NCBI RefSeq assembly: GCF_004362195.1
Contig: NZ_SNWG01000003.1
Location: 1-50,148, forward strand
Origin: Microbacterium sp. BK668
GTDB lineage: Bacteria > Actinomycetota > Actinomycetes > Actinomycetales > Microbacteriaceae
DNA: 50,148 nt
Direction: 5' to 3'
Position numbers and translations under genes: made by a program. The notes under the pieces are model-generated. The model saw nothing but the letters and a program-made list of their open reading frames with translations, ran no database searches and was not told where the DNA came from. Below are positions 15,474-24,251 of the stretch, piece by piece (position 1 is the stretch's first letter; each line of letters opens with the position of its first letter).

Positions 15474-17032
15474 TCGGTCGTCCAGGGGATCTCGTCGGAG
15501 GGGTGGAAGCCGATGCCGAGGCTTGTCCACAGCGGCCCGAGCGACCCGACGCGCTCACGGAACGACTCCCACGAGCGCTGCGGGATCGCGCCGGTCGGCG
15601 GCGACCACGCCGCTTCGGCGGCGGCGGCGATCCGCGGGAAGGCGAGGAGGTCGATGTCGGCGAGACCGCGGACGGTCTCGGCCCACAGCGGCGCCTCCAC
15701 GCCGAGGATGTCCGACTCGTCGACGCCGGCGATCATCTCGCCGGGCTCCCACGCGTACGCGCGCTCGACGCTCGTCGGGCCGTTGGCCCACGCGAGTCCG
15801 ATCGGAGTGCTCGCGTCGTACTTCATGTCGAGGTAGACGGCGTCGGCGGGGGAGAGGATCAGCTGTGCGCCATTGCGGACGAAGGCGCGCGCGTCGTCGT
15901 CCATGCCCTCGGTGGGTGTCGTGTAGCCCCAGTACTGGCCGATCGTGTCGGGGTTGAGCCCGGCGGCGGCGCCGGCCTCGTGCCACGCGATCGGCGTCTT
16001 GCCGAGGTCGGCGACCAGGTCGGTCGCGCGCTCCATGAAGGTGGCGAAGTCGTCGGGGTCGGTTCCGAGAGCCTCGTCGCCCCCGACGTGGAGGTAGGGG
16101 CCTGGGGTCATCGCCGCGAGCTCGCCGAACACGTCCGCGAGGAAGTCATAGGTCGCCTCGTCGTGGATCTTCAGCGACGAGAATCCGACGGCGATGCCCT
16201 GATACAGCTCGCCGGGGGTCGGCGTGCCGCCCCCGTACTGCGCGATGACGTCTTCGATGAGGGGACTAAGCAGCGGCGCCTCGGCGAGCTCGGGATACGC
16301 GACGCCCACGGCGTGCGTGTGCCCCGGCATGTCGATCTCGGGAACGACGGTGACGTGACGGGATGCCGCGTACTCGACGATCTCGCGATAGTCGGCCTTG
16401 GTGTAGAACCCGCCGGGATCGCCGCCCACGGCGGAATGCGACGCGAGCTCGGTGAGCATCGGCCTGGACGAGAGCTGGATGCGCCAGCCCTGGTCGTCGG
16501 AGAGGTGCAGGTGCAGCACGTTGAGCTTGAGCCCCGCTGCGCGGTCGATGTACGCCTTGACGGTGTCGACGGAGTGGAAGTGGCGGGCGACGTCGAGCAT
16601 GACGCCGCGGTAGCGGAACCGCGGCGCGTCTTCGACGACGACGGCGGGCACAAGCCATCCGCCCCCGTCCCGTGTGAGCAGCTGGCCGAGCGTCTGGACG
16701 CCGTAGAAGAGGCCGGCCGCGTCGGCGCCCGTGACGCGGACGGATGCCTCGTCCACGACGATCGAGTACGACTCCCGCCCCCCGGTCGCTCGGCTCGTCG
16801 AAGGGTCGATCCGCAATTCGATAACCCCCTCTCCGAGCTCGGAGCCTTGCCCTCCAGTCCCTGAGCTTGCCGAAGGGTGAACCGCCAAGGCCGTCCGCGC
16901 GCTGATGAGCGCTGCCAGGGCGGCCGCAGCATCCGTGTCTCCCGCGATCCGGACCGGCTGCTCCAACCGGAACGGCGCGGAGGCGCCCGCCACGAGCGAA
17001 GCGGGCGCGGGGACGACGGCGGGTAGCGACAC
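15470..17032 (-). CDS. beta-N-acetylhexosaminidase (GH20), probably cytosolic
   Basis: This 520-residue glycoside hydrolase releases GlcNAc from chitobiose or related chains. An N-terminal GH20b-like domain (about residues 1-130) precedes the catalytic barrel, which starts RYRGVMLDVARHFHSVDTVK. The Asp-Glu catalytic pair is seen in LHVGGDEALGTD near residue 300. The GTG at 17032 has GGAG six bases upstream. There is no signal peptide, so it should act inside the cell on imported oligosaccharides, which fits the ABC importer at 3.7-6.8 kb. Two copies of dispersed repeats lie in its N-terminal coding region (16782-16880), inserting HPSASSGTGG and DPSTSRATGG-like peptides into the first domain. 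Confidence 0.93.
   Translation of the reverse strand: MSLPAVVPAPASLVAGASAPFRLEQPVRIAGDTDAAAALAALISARTALAVHPSASSGTGGQGSELGEGVIELRIDPSTSRATGGRESYSIVVDEASVRVTGADAAGLFYGVQTLGQLLTRDGGGWLVPAVVVEDAPRFRYRGVMLDVARHFHSVDTVKAYIDRAAGLKLNVLHLHLSDDQGWRIQLSSRPMLTELASHSAVGGDPGGFYTKADYREIVEYAASRHVTVVPEIDMPGHTHAVGVAYPELAEAPLLSPLIEDVIAQYGGGTPTPGELYQGIAVGFSSLKIHDEATYDFLADVFGELAAMTPGPYLHVGGDEALGTDPDDFATFMERATDLVADLGKTPIAWHEAGAAAGLNPDTIGQYWGYTTPTEGMDDDARAFVRNGAQLILSPADAVYLDMKYDASTPIGLAWANGPTSVERAYAWEPGEMIAGVDESDILGVEAPLWAETVRGLADIDLLAFPRIAAAAEAAWSPPTGAIPQRSWESFRERVGSLGPLWTSLGIGFHPSDEIPWTTE
16782..16880. repeat. two dispersed intergenic-type repeats inside the hexosaminidase coding region
   Basis: Two related 27-base elements lie in the same orientation 72 bases apart: CGGTCGCTCGGCTCGTCGAA at 16783 and CAGTCCCTGAGCTTGCCGAA at 16855, each followed by GGGT. 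They resemble the short palindromic intergenic repeats common in Microbacteriaceae, yet here they keep the hexosaminidase frame open. They encode Ser/Thr/Gly-rich inserts in the GH20b domain. Confidence 0.75.
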
Positions 17033-17054
17033 GGTGTCTCCATTCTGATCGTCG

Positions 17055-17081
17055 ACGATTCAGTAAAGATCCCTAACAAAC
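17055..17081. promoter_or_regulatory. probable ROK operator upstream of the hexosaminidase-nagA operon
   Basis: The nine bases CTAACAAAC at 17073-17081 are identical to the right half of the operator at 2335-2361. The left half is degenerate, but GTAA at the same spacing is kept. In the 27-base alignment 15 positions match. The site is about 30 bases before the hexosaminidase GTG, where a promoter is expected. This makes it likely that the ROK repressor also controls hexosaminidase and nagA. Confidence 0.5.
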
Positions 17082-17104
17082 GTCAGTTCCAGCCTAGCGT
17101 TCTC

Positions 17105-17216
17105 CCGGTCCCCGAGCGAGCAAGCGCCCGGGCGCCTTCGCTTCCCCCGGTCCCCGAGCGAGCGAAGCCCCCGCGCCCCACGGCTTCCCCCAGTCCCCGA
17201 GCGAGCGAAGCGAGAG
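17105..17216. repeat. three copies of the GAGCGAGCGAAGC repeat family
   Basis: Copies of GTCCCCGAGCGAGCGAAGC lie near 17105-17125, 17147-17168 and 17190-17216, separated by C-rich spacers. The core GAGCGAGCGAAGCGAG is shared with unit A of the 8615-9139 array. The cluster occupies the gap between the divergent hexosaminidase and glyA transcription units. Confidence 0.8.
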
Positions 17217-17291
17217 GAGGGGCCAACCCCGAACCCCCGAGACGCCCCGCCCCCCACCGCCCCGGGCGACAGCATCCGTTATGCTCGCTAT

Positions 17292-17372
17292 GTCGCGACT
17301 GGCGTTGAGGTGGCCGACCACCGGGGAGCGACCGACTACGGCATTCGACCGCACGCCTGGGCCGATGTGATT
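17292..17372 (+). ncRNA. ZTP (pfl) riboswitch upstream of glyA
   Basis: The sequence carries the conserved elements of the pfl/ZTP riboswitch. The strand GTCGC at 17292-17296 pairs with GCGAC at 17328-17332. Next to it is the conserved CGACTGGCG. A small stem GGTGG/CCACC (17309-17313, 17318-17322) leads into ACCACCGGGGAGCG. After a short linker, CCGC and GCCTGGGC (17350-17362) supply the second domain that forms the pseudoknot. ZTP reports low 10-formyl-tetrahydrofolate and switches on one-carbon genes such as glyA. A likely -10 box TATGCT lies at 17280-17285. The hairpin CGGCAC/GTGCCG (17375-17389) before the ribosome site may be part of the expression platform. Confidence 0.88.
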
Positions 17373-17419
17373 CCCGGCACCCCGTGCCGCTCCCGAAAGC
17401 CGTCGTCAAGGAGATCGCC

Positions 17420-18694
17420 ATGACCGATCAGTTCTTCAACGCCCCCCTCGCCGAGGTCGACCCCGAGATCGCGCAGGTGCTGGAGCGCGAGCTCGACCGC
17501 CAGCGCGGGTACCTCGAGATGATCGCGTCCGAGAACTTCGTGCCCGTGTCGGTGCTGCAGTCGCAGGGCTCGGTCCTCACGAACAAGTACGCCGAGGGCT
17601 ACCCGGGCCGCCGCTACTACGGCGGCTGCGAAGAGGTCGACGTCGCCGAGGAGCTCGCCATCGACCGCGCCAAGGCGCTGTTCGGGGCGAAGTTCGCCAA
17701 CGTGCAGCCGCACTCGGGCGCCACCGCGAACGCCGCCGTGCTGCACGCGATCGCCCGTCCCGGCGACACGCTCCTGGGGCTGTCGCTCGACCAGGGCGGC
17801 CACCTCACGCACGGTATGAAGATCAACTTCTCGGGCCGGCTCTACAACATCGTCGCGTACGGCGTCGACCCCGAGACGAGCGTCATCGACATGGACGAGG
17901 TGCACCGCCTCGCCGTGGAGCACCGGCCGAAGGTCATCATCGCGGGCTGGTCGGCGTACCCGCGTCAGCTCGACTTCGCGCGCTTCCGCGCCATCGCCGA
18001 CGAGGTCGGCGCGTACCTCTGGGTCGACATGGCGCACTTCGCCGGTCTCGTCGCCGCCGGCGTGCACCCGTCGCCCGTGCCCCACGCGCACGTCGTCTCG
18101 TCGACGGTGCACAAGACGATCGGCGGCCCGCGTTCGGGCTTCATCCTCACGAACGACGAGGACCTCGCCAAGAAGCTCAACACCGCCGTCTTCCCGGGGC
18201 AGCAGGGCGGCCCGCTCATGCACGTCATCGCCGCGAAGGCCACGGCGTTCAAGCTCGCCGCGACGCCGGAGTTCAAGGAGCGCCAGGAGCGCGTGCTCCG
18301 CGGCGCGCACATCATCGCCGAGCGCCTGTCGCAGTCCGACGTCACCGACGCCGGCATCACGGTGCGTTCGGGCGGCACCGATGTGCACCTCGTGCTCGTC
18401 GACCTCCGCAACGCCGAGATCGACGGAAAGCAGGCCGAAGACCTCCTGCACGACATCCACATCACCGTGAACCGCAACGCCGTCCCGAACGACCCTCGTC
18501 CGCCGATGGTCACCTCTGGCCTGCGCATCGGCACGCCGGCGCTCGCGACGCGCGGGTTCGGCGACGAGGAGTTCACCGAGGTCGCCGACATCATCGCGAA
18601 GGCGTTGCTGCCGGGAGCCGACGTCGAAGAGCTCCGCGCGCGCGTCGCGGCCCTCACCGCCGCGTTCCCGCTCTACCCGGGGCTGCAGCAGTAG
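17420..18694 (+). CDS. glyA: serine hydroxymethyltransferase
   Basis: This 424-residue PLP enzyme interconverts serine and glycine while charging tetrahydrofolate with a one-carbon unit. The family stretch [20 protein letters not shown] is near residue 30, and [20 protein letters not shown] follows. The PLP lysine lies in [14 protein letters not shown] near residue 230. The ATG at 17420 is chosen because AAGGAGAT precedes it at good spacing; an in-frame ATG at 17384 falls inside the riboswitch leader. Expression is probably controlled by the ZTP riboswitch just upstream. The next gene, folD, belongs to the same pathway. Confidence 0.97.
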   Translation: MTDQFFNAPLAEVDPEIAQVLERELDRQRGYLEMIASENFVPVSVLQSQGSVLTNKYAEGYPGRRYYGGCEEVDVAEELAIDRAKALFGAKFANVQPHSGATANAAVLHAIARPGDTLLGLSLDQGGHLTHGMKINFSGRLYNIVAYGVDPETSVIDMDEVHRLAVEHRPKVIIAGWSAYPRQLDFARFRAIADEVGAYLWVDMAHFAGLVAAGVHPSPVPHAHVVSSTVHKTIGGPRSGFILTNDEDLAKKLNTAVFPGQQGGPLMHVIAAKATAFKLAATPEFKERQERVLRGAHIIAERLSQSDVTDAGITVRSGGTDVHLVLVDLRNAEIDGKQAEDLLHDIHITVNRNAVPNDPRPPMVTSGLRIGTPALATRGFGDEEFTEVADIIAKALLPGADVEELRARVAALTAAFPLYPGLQQ

Positions 18695-18765
18695 GACGCC
18701 CGCTCAACGGAAGGGCCGTCGCGCGATAGCGGCTCTTCTGATATCACTATCGACATAGGGATTCA

Positions 18766-18787
18766 GGATGCCTCGGCCGAGGCATCC
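18766..18787 (+). terminator. perfect palindrome between glyA and folD
   Basis: A perfect 22-base palindrome (GGATGCCTCGG joined to CCGAGGCATCC) is followed by the pyrimidine-rich TTCTCCTCTCC. It lies 72 bases after the glyA stop and 60 before the folD start. A terminator for glyA or an attenuator for folD is plausible. Upstream, CGATAG at 18724 and CTATCG at 18747 form a weak further dyad of unknown role. Confidence 0.5.
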
Positions 18788-18846
18788 TTCTCCTCTCCTC
18801 GACTTCGACCCGCGGCTCGGGTGCGAGCCGGACCGGAAGGCAGATC

Positions 18847-19731
18847 ATGACGGCACAGAAGCTCGACGGCCGCGCGGCCGCCGCCGACATCAAGGCCGAG
18901 CTGAAAGAGCGCGTCGCGGCGCTGAAGGAGAAGGGGATCACGCCCGGCATCGCCACGGTGCTCGTCGGCGCCGACCCCGCGTCGCAGCTGTACGTCGGGA
19001 TGAAGCACCGCGAGTCCGAGGCGATCGGGATGAACTCGATCCAGCGCGAGCTGCCCGCCGACGCGTCGCAGGAGGACGTCCAGGCCCTCATCGACGAGCT
19101 CAACGCCGACGCCGACTGCCACGGCTACATCGTGCAGCTGCCGCTGCCGAAGCACCTCGACACCGACGCGATCCTCGAGCGCATCGACCCCGCGAAGGAC
19201 GCCGACGGCCTGCACCCGGTCAACCTCGGCCGGCTCGTGCTCAACGTCAACTCGCCGATCACGACGCCCCTGCCCTGCACGCCGCGCGGCGTCATCGAGC
19301 TGCTCGTGCGCAACGGCTACGAGCTCGCCGGCAAGCACGTCGTCGTCGTCGGCCGCGGCGTGACGATCGGCCGCTCGATCGGCCTCCTGCTCACGCGCCG
19401 CGAGTACAACGCGACCGTGACGCTGACCCACACCGGCACGGTCGACCTGGCGTCGCACCTCCGGCAAGCGGACGTCATCGTGGCCGCCGCCGGCGTGAAG
19501 CACATCGTGTCGGCGGCGGATGTGAAGCCCGGCGCGGCCGTGCTCGACGTCGGGGTGACGCGCGAGACCGACCCTGAGTCTGGGAAGAGCGTCGTATACG
19601 GGGATGTCGCGCCCGACGTCGCCGAGGTCGCCGGGTGGCTCTCGCCGAACCCTGGGGGAGTGGGGCCGATGACGGTCGCGCTGCTCATAACGAACGTGGT
19701 CGAGGCCGCGGAGCGCGCCGCGGGGGAGTAG
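18847..19731 (+). CDS. folD: bifunctional methylenetetrahydrofolate dehydrogenase / cyclohydrolase
   Basis: This 294-residue enzyme oxidises 5,10-methylene-tetrahydrofolate to 10-formyl-tetrahydrofolate. The catalytic region [18 protein letters not shown] is near residue 40 and [14 protein letters not shown] near 98. The NADP site [18 protein letters not shown] is near 170 and the C-terminal [15 protein letters not shown] near 270. Length matches the family. The ATG at 18847 is preceded by GGAAGG. It follows glyA on the same strand and completes a one-carbon pair. It is the last gene before the GC and gene density drop, so it marks the edge of the conserved segment. Confidence 0.96.
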   Translation: MTAQKLDGRAAAADIKAELKERVAALKEKGITPGIATVLVGADPASQLYVGMKHRESEAIGMNSIQRELPADASQEDVQALIDELNADADCHGYIVQLPLPKHLDTDAILERIDPAKDADGLHPVNLGRLVLNVNSPITTPLPCTPRGVIELLVRNGYELAGKHVVVVGRGVTIGRSIGLLLTRREYNATVTLTHTGTVDLASHLRQADVIVAAAGVKHIVSAADVKPGAAVLDVGVTRETDPESGKSVVYGDVAPDVAEVAGWLSPNPGGVGPMTVALLITNVVEAAERAAGE

Positions 19732-20220
19732 CTGCGAGCGGCCGTTGCTGGCCAGCCAAGCGTTCGTTAGGGCGGCGCCCATCGGGCTAATGACAGTGCG
19801 GGGTAAACGTGCACGCCAGTCGCGGGCACCCGCAGGCACACCGACGCAACGGTGATCTGAACGCTGGGGGACCCGCTCCCGTTCACCCCGGTCACCCCTG
19901 CCGCGATCAACACCGTTCCCAGGCGGTTGGAGACGGGATACGTGGACATCGGCGGCGGATTGACTGGCCAGATCGATCGGATCGAAGAGGCGCTTCCGGC
20001 CGAGCACATCACCGCGCGCAGCGCGACTCCGGACGACGACGAACGCTGACCACGCGCACGGGCGAGGACATCACAGCCCTGGTTCTCCCTGCCCTGATGC
20101 ACGGAGTAAGCAGTCTGAGCGAACTCGTTCCCTTTCGGGCAGACTGCGAAGCACCAACAGCCATCCGGGCGCGGACTACGATCGACACCGGGCCACATCG
20201 ACCTTTGCAGGCGAGATTCC
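19732..20220. other. gene-poor stretch at the start of the accessory region
   Basis: No gene can be supported. A minus-strand open frame (19767 to about 20000) would encode a valine-rich stretch ending ALSLARWAPP, and a plus-strand frame ending at 20048 encodes a piece finishing in TPDDDER; both lack a credible start and neither is recognised. They may be eroded ends of lost genes. No tRNA or obvious attachment site is visible. Confidence 0.4.
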
Positions 20221-21777
20221 ATGTCGGAACGTTTAGAAAGTCACCGCCAACAGCGATTCGCACCGTCGAGTCAATCGGGCCGAAGCACTACTGCGGGCCA
20301 GACAGAATCAGCCCCACTCGCGCGGACGTTCGCTGCTTTGCAGACGACCGCCGGTAATCGGGCGGTAGCACAGCTGCTGGCAGTTCCGACCGGTCCCCGG
20401 GGTGTGGGTCACAATCGGCAAGTCCAACGGGACATCTTCGTCGAAGAGGATTCGGTCATCCGAGACAGGCACGCTCGGATACTGACCCAATCACACAGCT
20501 TCAGGCGCGAGGCGGTCGGTCACGACCTGTCGCACATCGGCAGCTCGGCAAGCTATATCGACAACCTCGCTGAGAGTCTTCGTCTCTCCGGGGACCCGCC
20601 GCTGGTCGAAATCTCATGGGCGAATGGCAGCATCCACGCCGGCCTGCAGCTGACCGATTTACACGCGTCCGCCGAAGACATTGCGCTGTTTGGCCAGATT
20701 TACCCAGATCGGACAACGGCGCTCACCGCCGTCCAGCAGCGGGCAGCCCAGCTACACCTGCAGCCCGACAATTCTTACGGCTACTACTTCGGACCCGAAG
20801 GATCGATCTGGCCGACCCATTTCACCAATTCGAACGCTCCTCGTATCCATCACGCGGTACTTGAGGCTATCGCTCAGTACCACGAACAGATGACCGCGCT
20901 TCTCGAGGATCTTGAAGCAGACATGATCGTTCTCCTCTTCAACATGCTCCTTGGGCGGTTCGCCGGCTTCATCGCCGCACGCGGCCGCAGGGCGTTCACA
21001 GGAGCTCCTAGACCGTCGAGATCACCACGGGTCGCCGAGCGACGGGTTCCTCCCGCGGGGCTTGGTGAACAGCGGCTCGGGTTCGAGCGTCAACATGGCG
21101 CACCCGTGGGACCGCCGCCAGAGCATTTGACGCGCGACCCGTTCCAAGGCCTCCTCCCCTCCGAACTCGGGGCTGAGGTTGACACCGCATATCCGGTGTT
21201 CAGGCAGATCACACCGACTCAACCCACGAGACCCGGCACCGCTATACCCCGCAGCTTCACCCTGCGCACCACTACGGGCCATCGTTACTGGGTGAGCGGT
21301 GCGGCAACCGAGCACTTCCCAGAGGCGCTCGCCGGATACCGCCAGCACTATGCGGGGACCGGACGCGGCACAGATGCACCGAGAGCAGTGATTCGGCAGA
21401 CGACCCCGCTCTCCCCCGCTGCGGCACGTGGAGGTGCTCTTCACGGCCCCGGACCCGGTGAGATCGCACGTGGAAGCGTGACCCACCACCATCAGCCGTC
21501 CCTCGCGATCGACAACCGAGTGGAGTTCAACTCAAGAGGTCCTGCAGGTCAGACCGTCGCGGCCTCGGCGCTCGTTCTTGAGGACTTTGAGGCCGCTGCT
21601 TCACTCGCGTCGAATATCGTCTCGCGGCCTGGCTTCACCAGCTGGAACCAGGAGATTCAGGTGGGCAACTGGGAGTTCATATTCGCCCGGCCGAACAGAC
21701 CGGGCGGGCTGGTCCGTATAACCCATGCAAATCCACGAGGGAATCTCCACAACTACGGCAGCCGACCTGCCCACTAG
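20221..21777 (+). CDS. injection-system-cargo-like protein, possible toxin
   Basis: This 518-residue protein begins MSERLESHRQQRF. Near residues 35-50 it has FAALQTTAGNRAVAQLL, followed by VQRD near residue 70. An LQ..AGN.AV..L segment followed by VQR marks the N-terminus of many proteins linked to extracellular contractile injection systems. A helical region with a hydrophobic stretch (about residues 225-255, MIVLLFNMLLGRFAGFIAARG) follows. The C-terminal part contains SFTLRTTTGHRYWVSGAATEHF and a histidine cluster (VTHHHQPS) and ends HNYGSRPAH. I recognise no enzyme family there. No immunity gene is evident downstream and no injection-system structural genes are in the window. The same N-terminal signature occurs in the protein at 46112-48820. 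Confidence 0.7.
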   Translation: MSERLESHRQQRFAPSSQSGRSTTAGQTESAPLARTFAALQTTAGNRAVAQLLAVPTGPRGVGHNRQVQRDIFVEEDSVIRDRHARILTQSHSFRREAVGHDLSHIGSSASYIDNLAESLRLSGDPPLVEISWANGSIHAGLQLTDLHASAEDIALFGQIYPDRTTALTAVQQRAAQLHLQPDNSYGYYFGPEGSIWPTHFTNSNAPRIHHAVLEAIAQYHEQMTALLEDLEADMIVLLFNMLLGRFAGFIAARGRRAFTGAPRPSRSPRVAERRVPPAGLGEQRLGFERQHGAPVGPPPEHLTRDPFQGLLPSELGAEVDTAYPVFRQITPTQPTRPGTAIPRSFTLRTTTGHRYWVSGAATEHFPEALAGYRQHYAGTGRGTDAPRAVIRQTTPLSPAAARGGALHGPGPGEIARGSVTHHHQPSLAIDNRVEFNSRGPAGQTVAASALVLEDFEAAASLASNIVSRPGFTSWNQEIQVGNWEFIFARPNRPGGLVRITHANPRGNLHNYGSRPAH

Positions 21778-22259
21778 CCTCAAGCGACACTCGGACGGCT
21801 CAGCAGCAGCACAACGCGGCACCCGGCGGTGCGCGGATCGCCGCGGGAACGGCATCGAGTCACATGCGGCTGCCCGTTCGCTCCTGACCGTACTCGTGAA
21901 GCACAGGTCGCGGACGGCCGCGCTGGCGGGGCCGGGCGGTTGCGGGACAGCGCCGGCGTATCCCGGGCTGAGATGTACGCAGGCTGCGGCGACAGCAGAG
22001 GCGTATGGTCGGAGCCGCGGAGCAGTCCAGAGGGCGGATCGAAGATGGTGACAGCACGCTGAGGCACCCTTTCACGCACACCAGGAGGACCGTCAAGAGC
22101 GCAGGCCAGATCCGTTTCGGCCTCAGGCCAGCCGGACCCGCCTGTCTGCTTCGGGGCGCGGGTACGGCGCTATGGGGGACGGACTCCGAGAGCGGTCGGC
22201 GCGTCTGGGGGCTGTCGGGGCCGCCGAGACAACGTGCGTGCGCTGAGCACGGCCGTTGC
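21778..22259. other. 482-base stretch without a supportable gene
   Basis: Open frames exist on both strands but their translations are Arg/Pro/Ser-rich and lack plausible ribosome sites. An immunity gene would be expected right after the toxin-like gene that ends at 21777, yet none is convincing. The stretch may hold a decayed gene. Confidence 0.4.
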
Positions 22260-23255
22260 TTAGCCGCTGCGTGCAATGAGAGCGGCCGCGATAGACGCCG
22301 ACGCGGGGCGACTGAACCTGAACAGAGATGCCAGCTGCCGGTTGGAGACATTCAGACGCAGCCCGTCTGCGAATTCTTCCATTCCGATCAGTCTGTCGTA
22401 TCGGAACTCCAGGGTGCGTCTGTTGCCAACGAAGACGGCGCGCTCATTTGTCAGGACGAGGTCACCGGTGTCCTGAACTTGAAGCTGCGTGCCGACTACA
22501 ACGCTTCGTGCTCGCGACTGGCCAACCCGGTACGAGACGCCCTTCGCGATCCGGACGGATACGCCGCGTGAACCGCCGCGCATTTCGCGAACGGCGACCT
22601 CTTTCATGAGTGCGACGGGTTGCGCGAGGTATGCGACTTCACCCCTCTTCGTAATGAGTGGCGGGTCAGCCAACGTGGGCAGCCGACCGTCATTGATGCG
22701 AGCGATGACGAGTTCCTCGTAGAGCTCGAAGTCCCGCGTGAGGATGTCTGCGTAGGGGATGCCGATCGCGTCGGCGAGTTGAAGGATGTGCTGCTCTTCC
22801 TCCTCAGTGACCAGATCGTCGCTGAGGACGTCGCGGGCCGCGACCGTCATCACCTTCCAGGCCTTCTCGTCGAACTTCTTGCCGCGGTAATGGGCGCGCG
22901 CGTTCTCAACAATGTCCGGCAACGCCGCCAGGGCCGACCGATCACCGTGAGCCGCCGCGAGCGCGGTGCTCTCGAACTCGTCTCGCCCCTGCCTTCGGGC
23001 TTCCCGTCGAGAAAGCTTCTTCGGGGCCTCCGCGACCGGCTTCTTTTCGACCATCGCGACGGCTGCGTCATCGGCGATCGCTTGATCTTCGCCGAGCATT
23101 CCCGACCCGGTCCCGCCATCTGGCGCAGACGGATGGAGGGAATCAATGCCCTGCTCCCCGCGAGAGAAGACGTGATCCGTCCAAGCCGCGCCATCCCAGT
23201 AGCGCTTCTCGTGACGGCCGGTGGGATCAGGATGCCACGCTGCAGGTATGCTCAC
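22260..23255 (-). CDS. DUF2510-containing protein with a C-terminal PH-like domain
   Basis: This 331-residue protein opens with a DUF2510 module (AAWHPDPTGRHEKRYWDGAA then WTDHV), the short Trp-rich element often found at the N-terminus of actinobacterial proteins. A Lys/Arg-rich helical segment (KKLSRREARRQGRDEF) follows. Next comes a mostly helical middle (about residues 95-190). The C-terminal beta-rich region (GDLVLTNERAVFVGNRRTLEFRYDRLIG) resembles bacterial PH-like domains. No membrane segment is seen. The GTG at 23255 is preferred because GAGG lies just before it; a TTG at 23264 is the alternative. Function is unknown. Confidence 0.82.
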   Translation of the reverse strand: MSIPAAWHPDPTGRHEKRYWDGAAWTDHVFSRGEQGIDSLHPSAPDGGTGSGMLGEDQAIADDAAVAMVEKKPVAEAPKKLSRREARRQGRDEFESTALAAAHGDRSALAALPDIVENARAHYRGKKFDEKAWKVMTVAARDVLSDDLVTEEEEQHILQLADAIGIPYADILTRDFELYEELVIARINDGRLPTLADPPLITKRGEVAYLAQPVALMKEVAVREMRGGSRGVSVRIAKGVSYRVGQSRARSVVVGTQLQVQDTGDLVLTNERAVFVGNRRTLEFRYDRLIGMEEFADGLRLNVSNRQLASLFRFSRPASASIAAALIARSG

Positions 23256-23388
23256 AGGCCTCAATGTAGCGACGCCACGCCCTGCCAGTCACTGATATTT
23301 GTCGTGAGTTCGTATGGCGGCGTTCCATGCCGGCACGCTTCGTGACCGCTTAGCAACTGGAACCAACATGCGAGGCGGAGTGGGTCTT

Positions 23389-24153
23389 ATGCTCAGCCAT
23401 ATGCGTGCACTCCGGATTGCGGTCGTTGTCGTGGTCACCAGTTTCCTGGTCGCGTGCTCCCCTGGCTCGGCAGATCGTGACTCGACTCCGACGCCGACCG
23501 CTGAATCGTCGGTCACATTTCTGTCGGTACTCGATGGAGACACTATCGAGACCAGCGCCGGCACCGTCCGGCTCATCGGAATCGACGCCCCCGAGCGTGG
23601 CGAGTGCGGGTTCGCCGAGTCGTCAGCCCTTATTTCCTCGATGCTGAATGAGGGGGATTCGCTCACCCTGGAACTCCCCGAGGGCCAGAACGATACGGAC
23701 CAGCACGGCAGGATGCTGCGGTACGTCGGCGCGCCGCAGAGCACAGATCTCGCGCTGCCGTTGCTGACCTCCGGTCTGGCCGTCGCGCGATACGACTCCA
23801 CCGATGGTTACCCGGCGCACCCCCGTGAGCCCGAATACCACGGCGCACAGGTCGCCACCCTCGCACCTGACGGCACGGTAATGACGACTGCCTGCAAAGC
23901 GGCGGCCGACGCCGCCGAACAGGCGCGAATCGCTGCCGAACAGCAAGCGGCGCAGCCACCCGTCGCACCGCCCGCAGCCGACGAATGGTGGAAGCAGTAC
24001 ACGTCATGCACCAAGCTCAAGGACAACCCGAACGGCCATCCGACCGGCCCCTTCTCGCGCGACATCCCGGCAGAAGCACCCATCTACGACTGGTTCGCCA
24101 ACGGAACCGGCAACAACGGGGATGGCGAAGGCGACGGGCTGGCCTGCGAGTAG
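23389..24153 (+). CDS. secreted lipoprotein with thermonuclease-like and excalibur domains
   Basis: This 254-residue protein has a lipoprotein signal (MRALRIAVVVVVTSFLVACS). A staphylococcal-nuclease-like domain follows (about residues 45-155), with TFLSVLDGDTIETSAGTVRL then IGIDAPE and, further on, NDTDQHGRMLRYV. A coiled, Ala/Glu-rich linker leads to a C-terminal excalibur motif with DGEGDGLACE, a calcium-binding loop. The nuclease domain has the Asp-rich start but its catalytic Arg/Glu set is only partly recognisable, so activity is uncertain. The ATG at 23389 has GGCGGAG upstream; an in-frame ATG at 23401 is possible. Confidence 0.85.
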   Translation: MLSHMRALRIAVVVVVTSFLVACSPGSADRDSTPTPTAESSVTFLSVLDGDTIETSAGTVRLIGIDAPERGECGFAESSALISSMLNEGDSLTLELPEGQNDTDQHGRMLRYVGAPQSTDLALPLLTSGLAVARYDSTDGYPAHPREPEYHGAQVATLAPDGTVMTTACKAAADAAEQARIAAEQQAAQPPVAPPAADEWWKQYTSCTKLKDNPNGHPTGPFSRDIPAEAPIYDWFANGTGNNGDGEGDGLACE

Positions 24154-24251
24154 GCCGTAGCTTCTCACCCCCCTTTCTAAAGCCACCAGAAGCGCGCGGT
24201 GAGGGACCGTCATATGAACAGCATCGATTGTGGAGACGGAGTCGTGCCTGC

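Noticed and set aside
15299..16864. Plus-strand open frame of 521 codons opposite the hexosaminidase and nagA
   Set aside because: Composition is Arg/Asp/Val-rich without motifs; the opposite strand encodes GH20 and NagA with all signatures.
17060..17354. Minus-strand frames upstream of the hexosaminidase gene
   Set aside because: They translate the GAGCGAGCGAAGC repeats (LASLARGLG-like strings), which are dispersed DNA repeats and not a gene.
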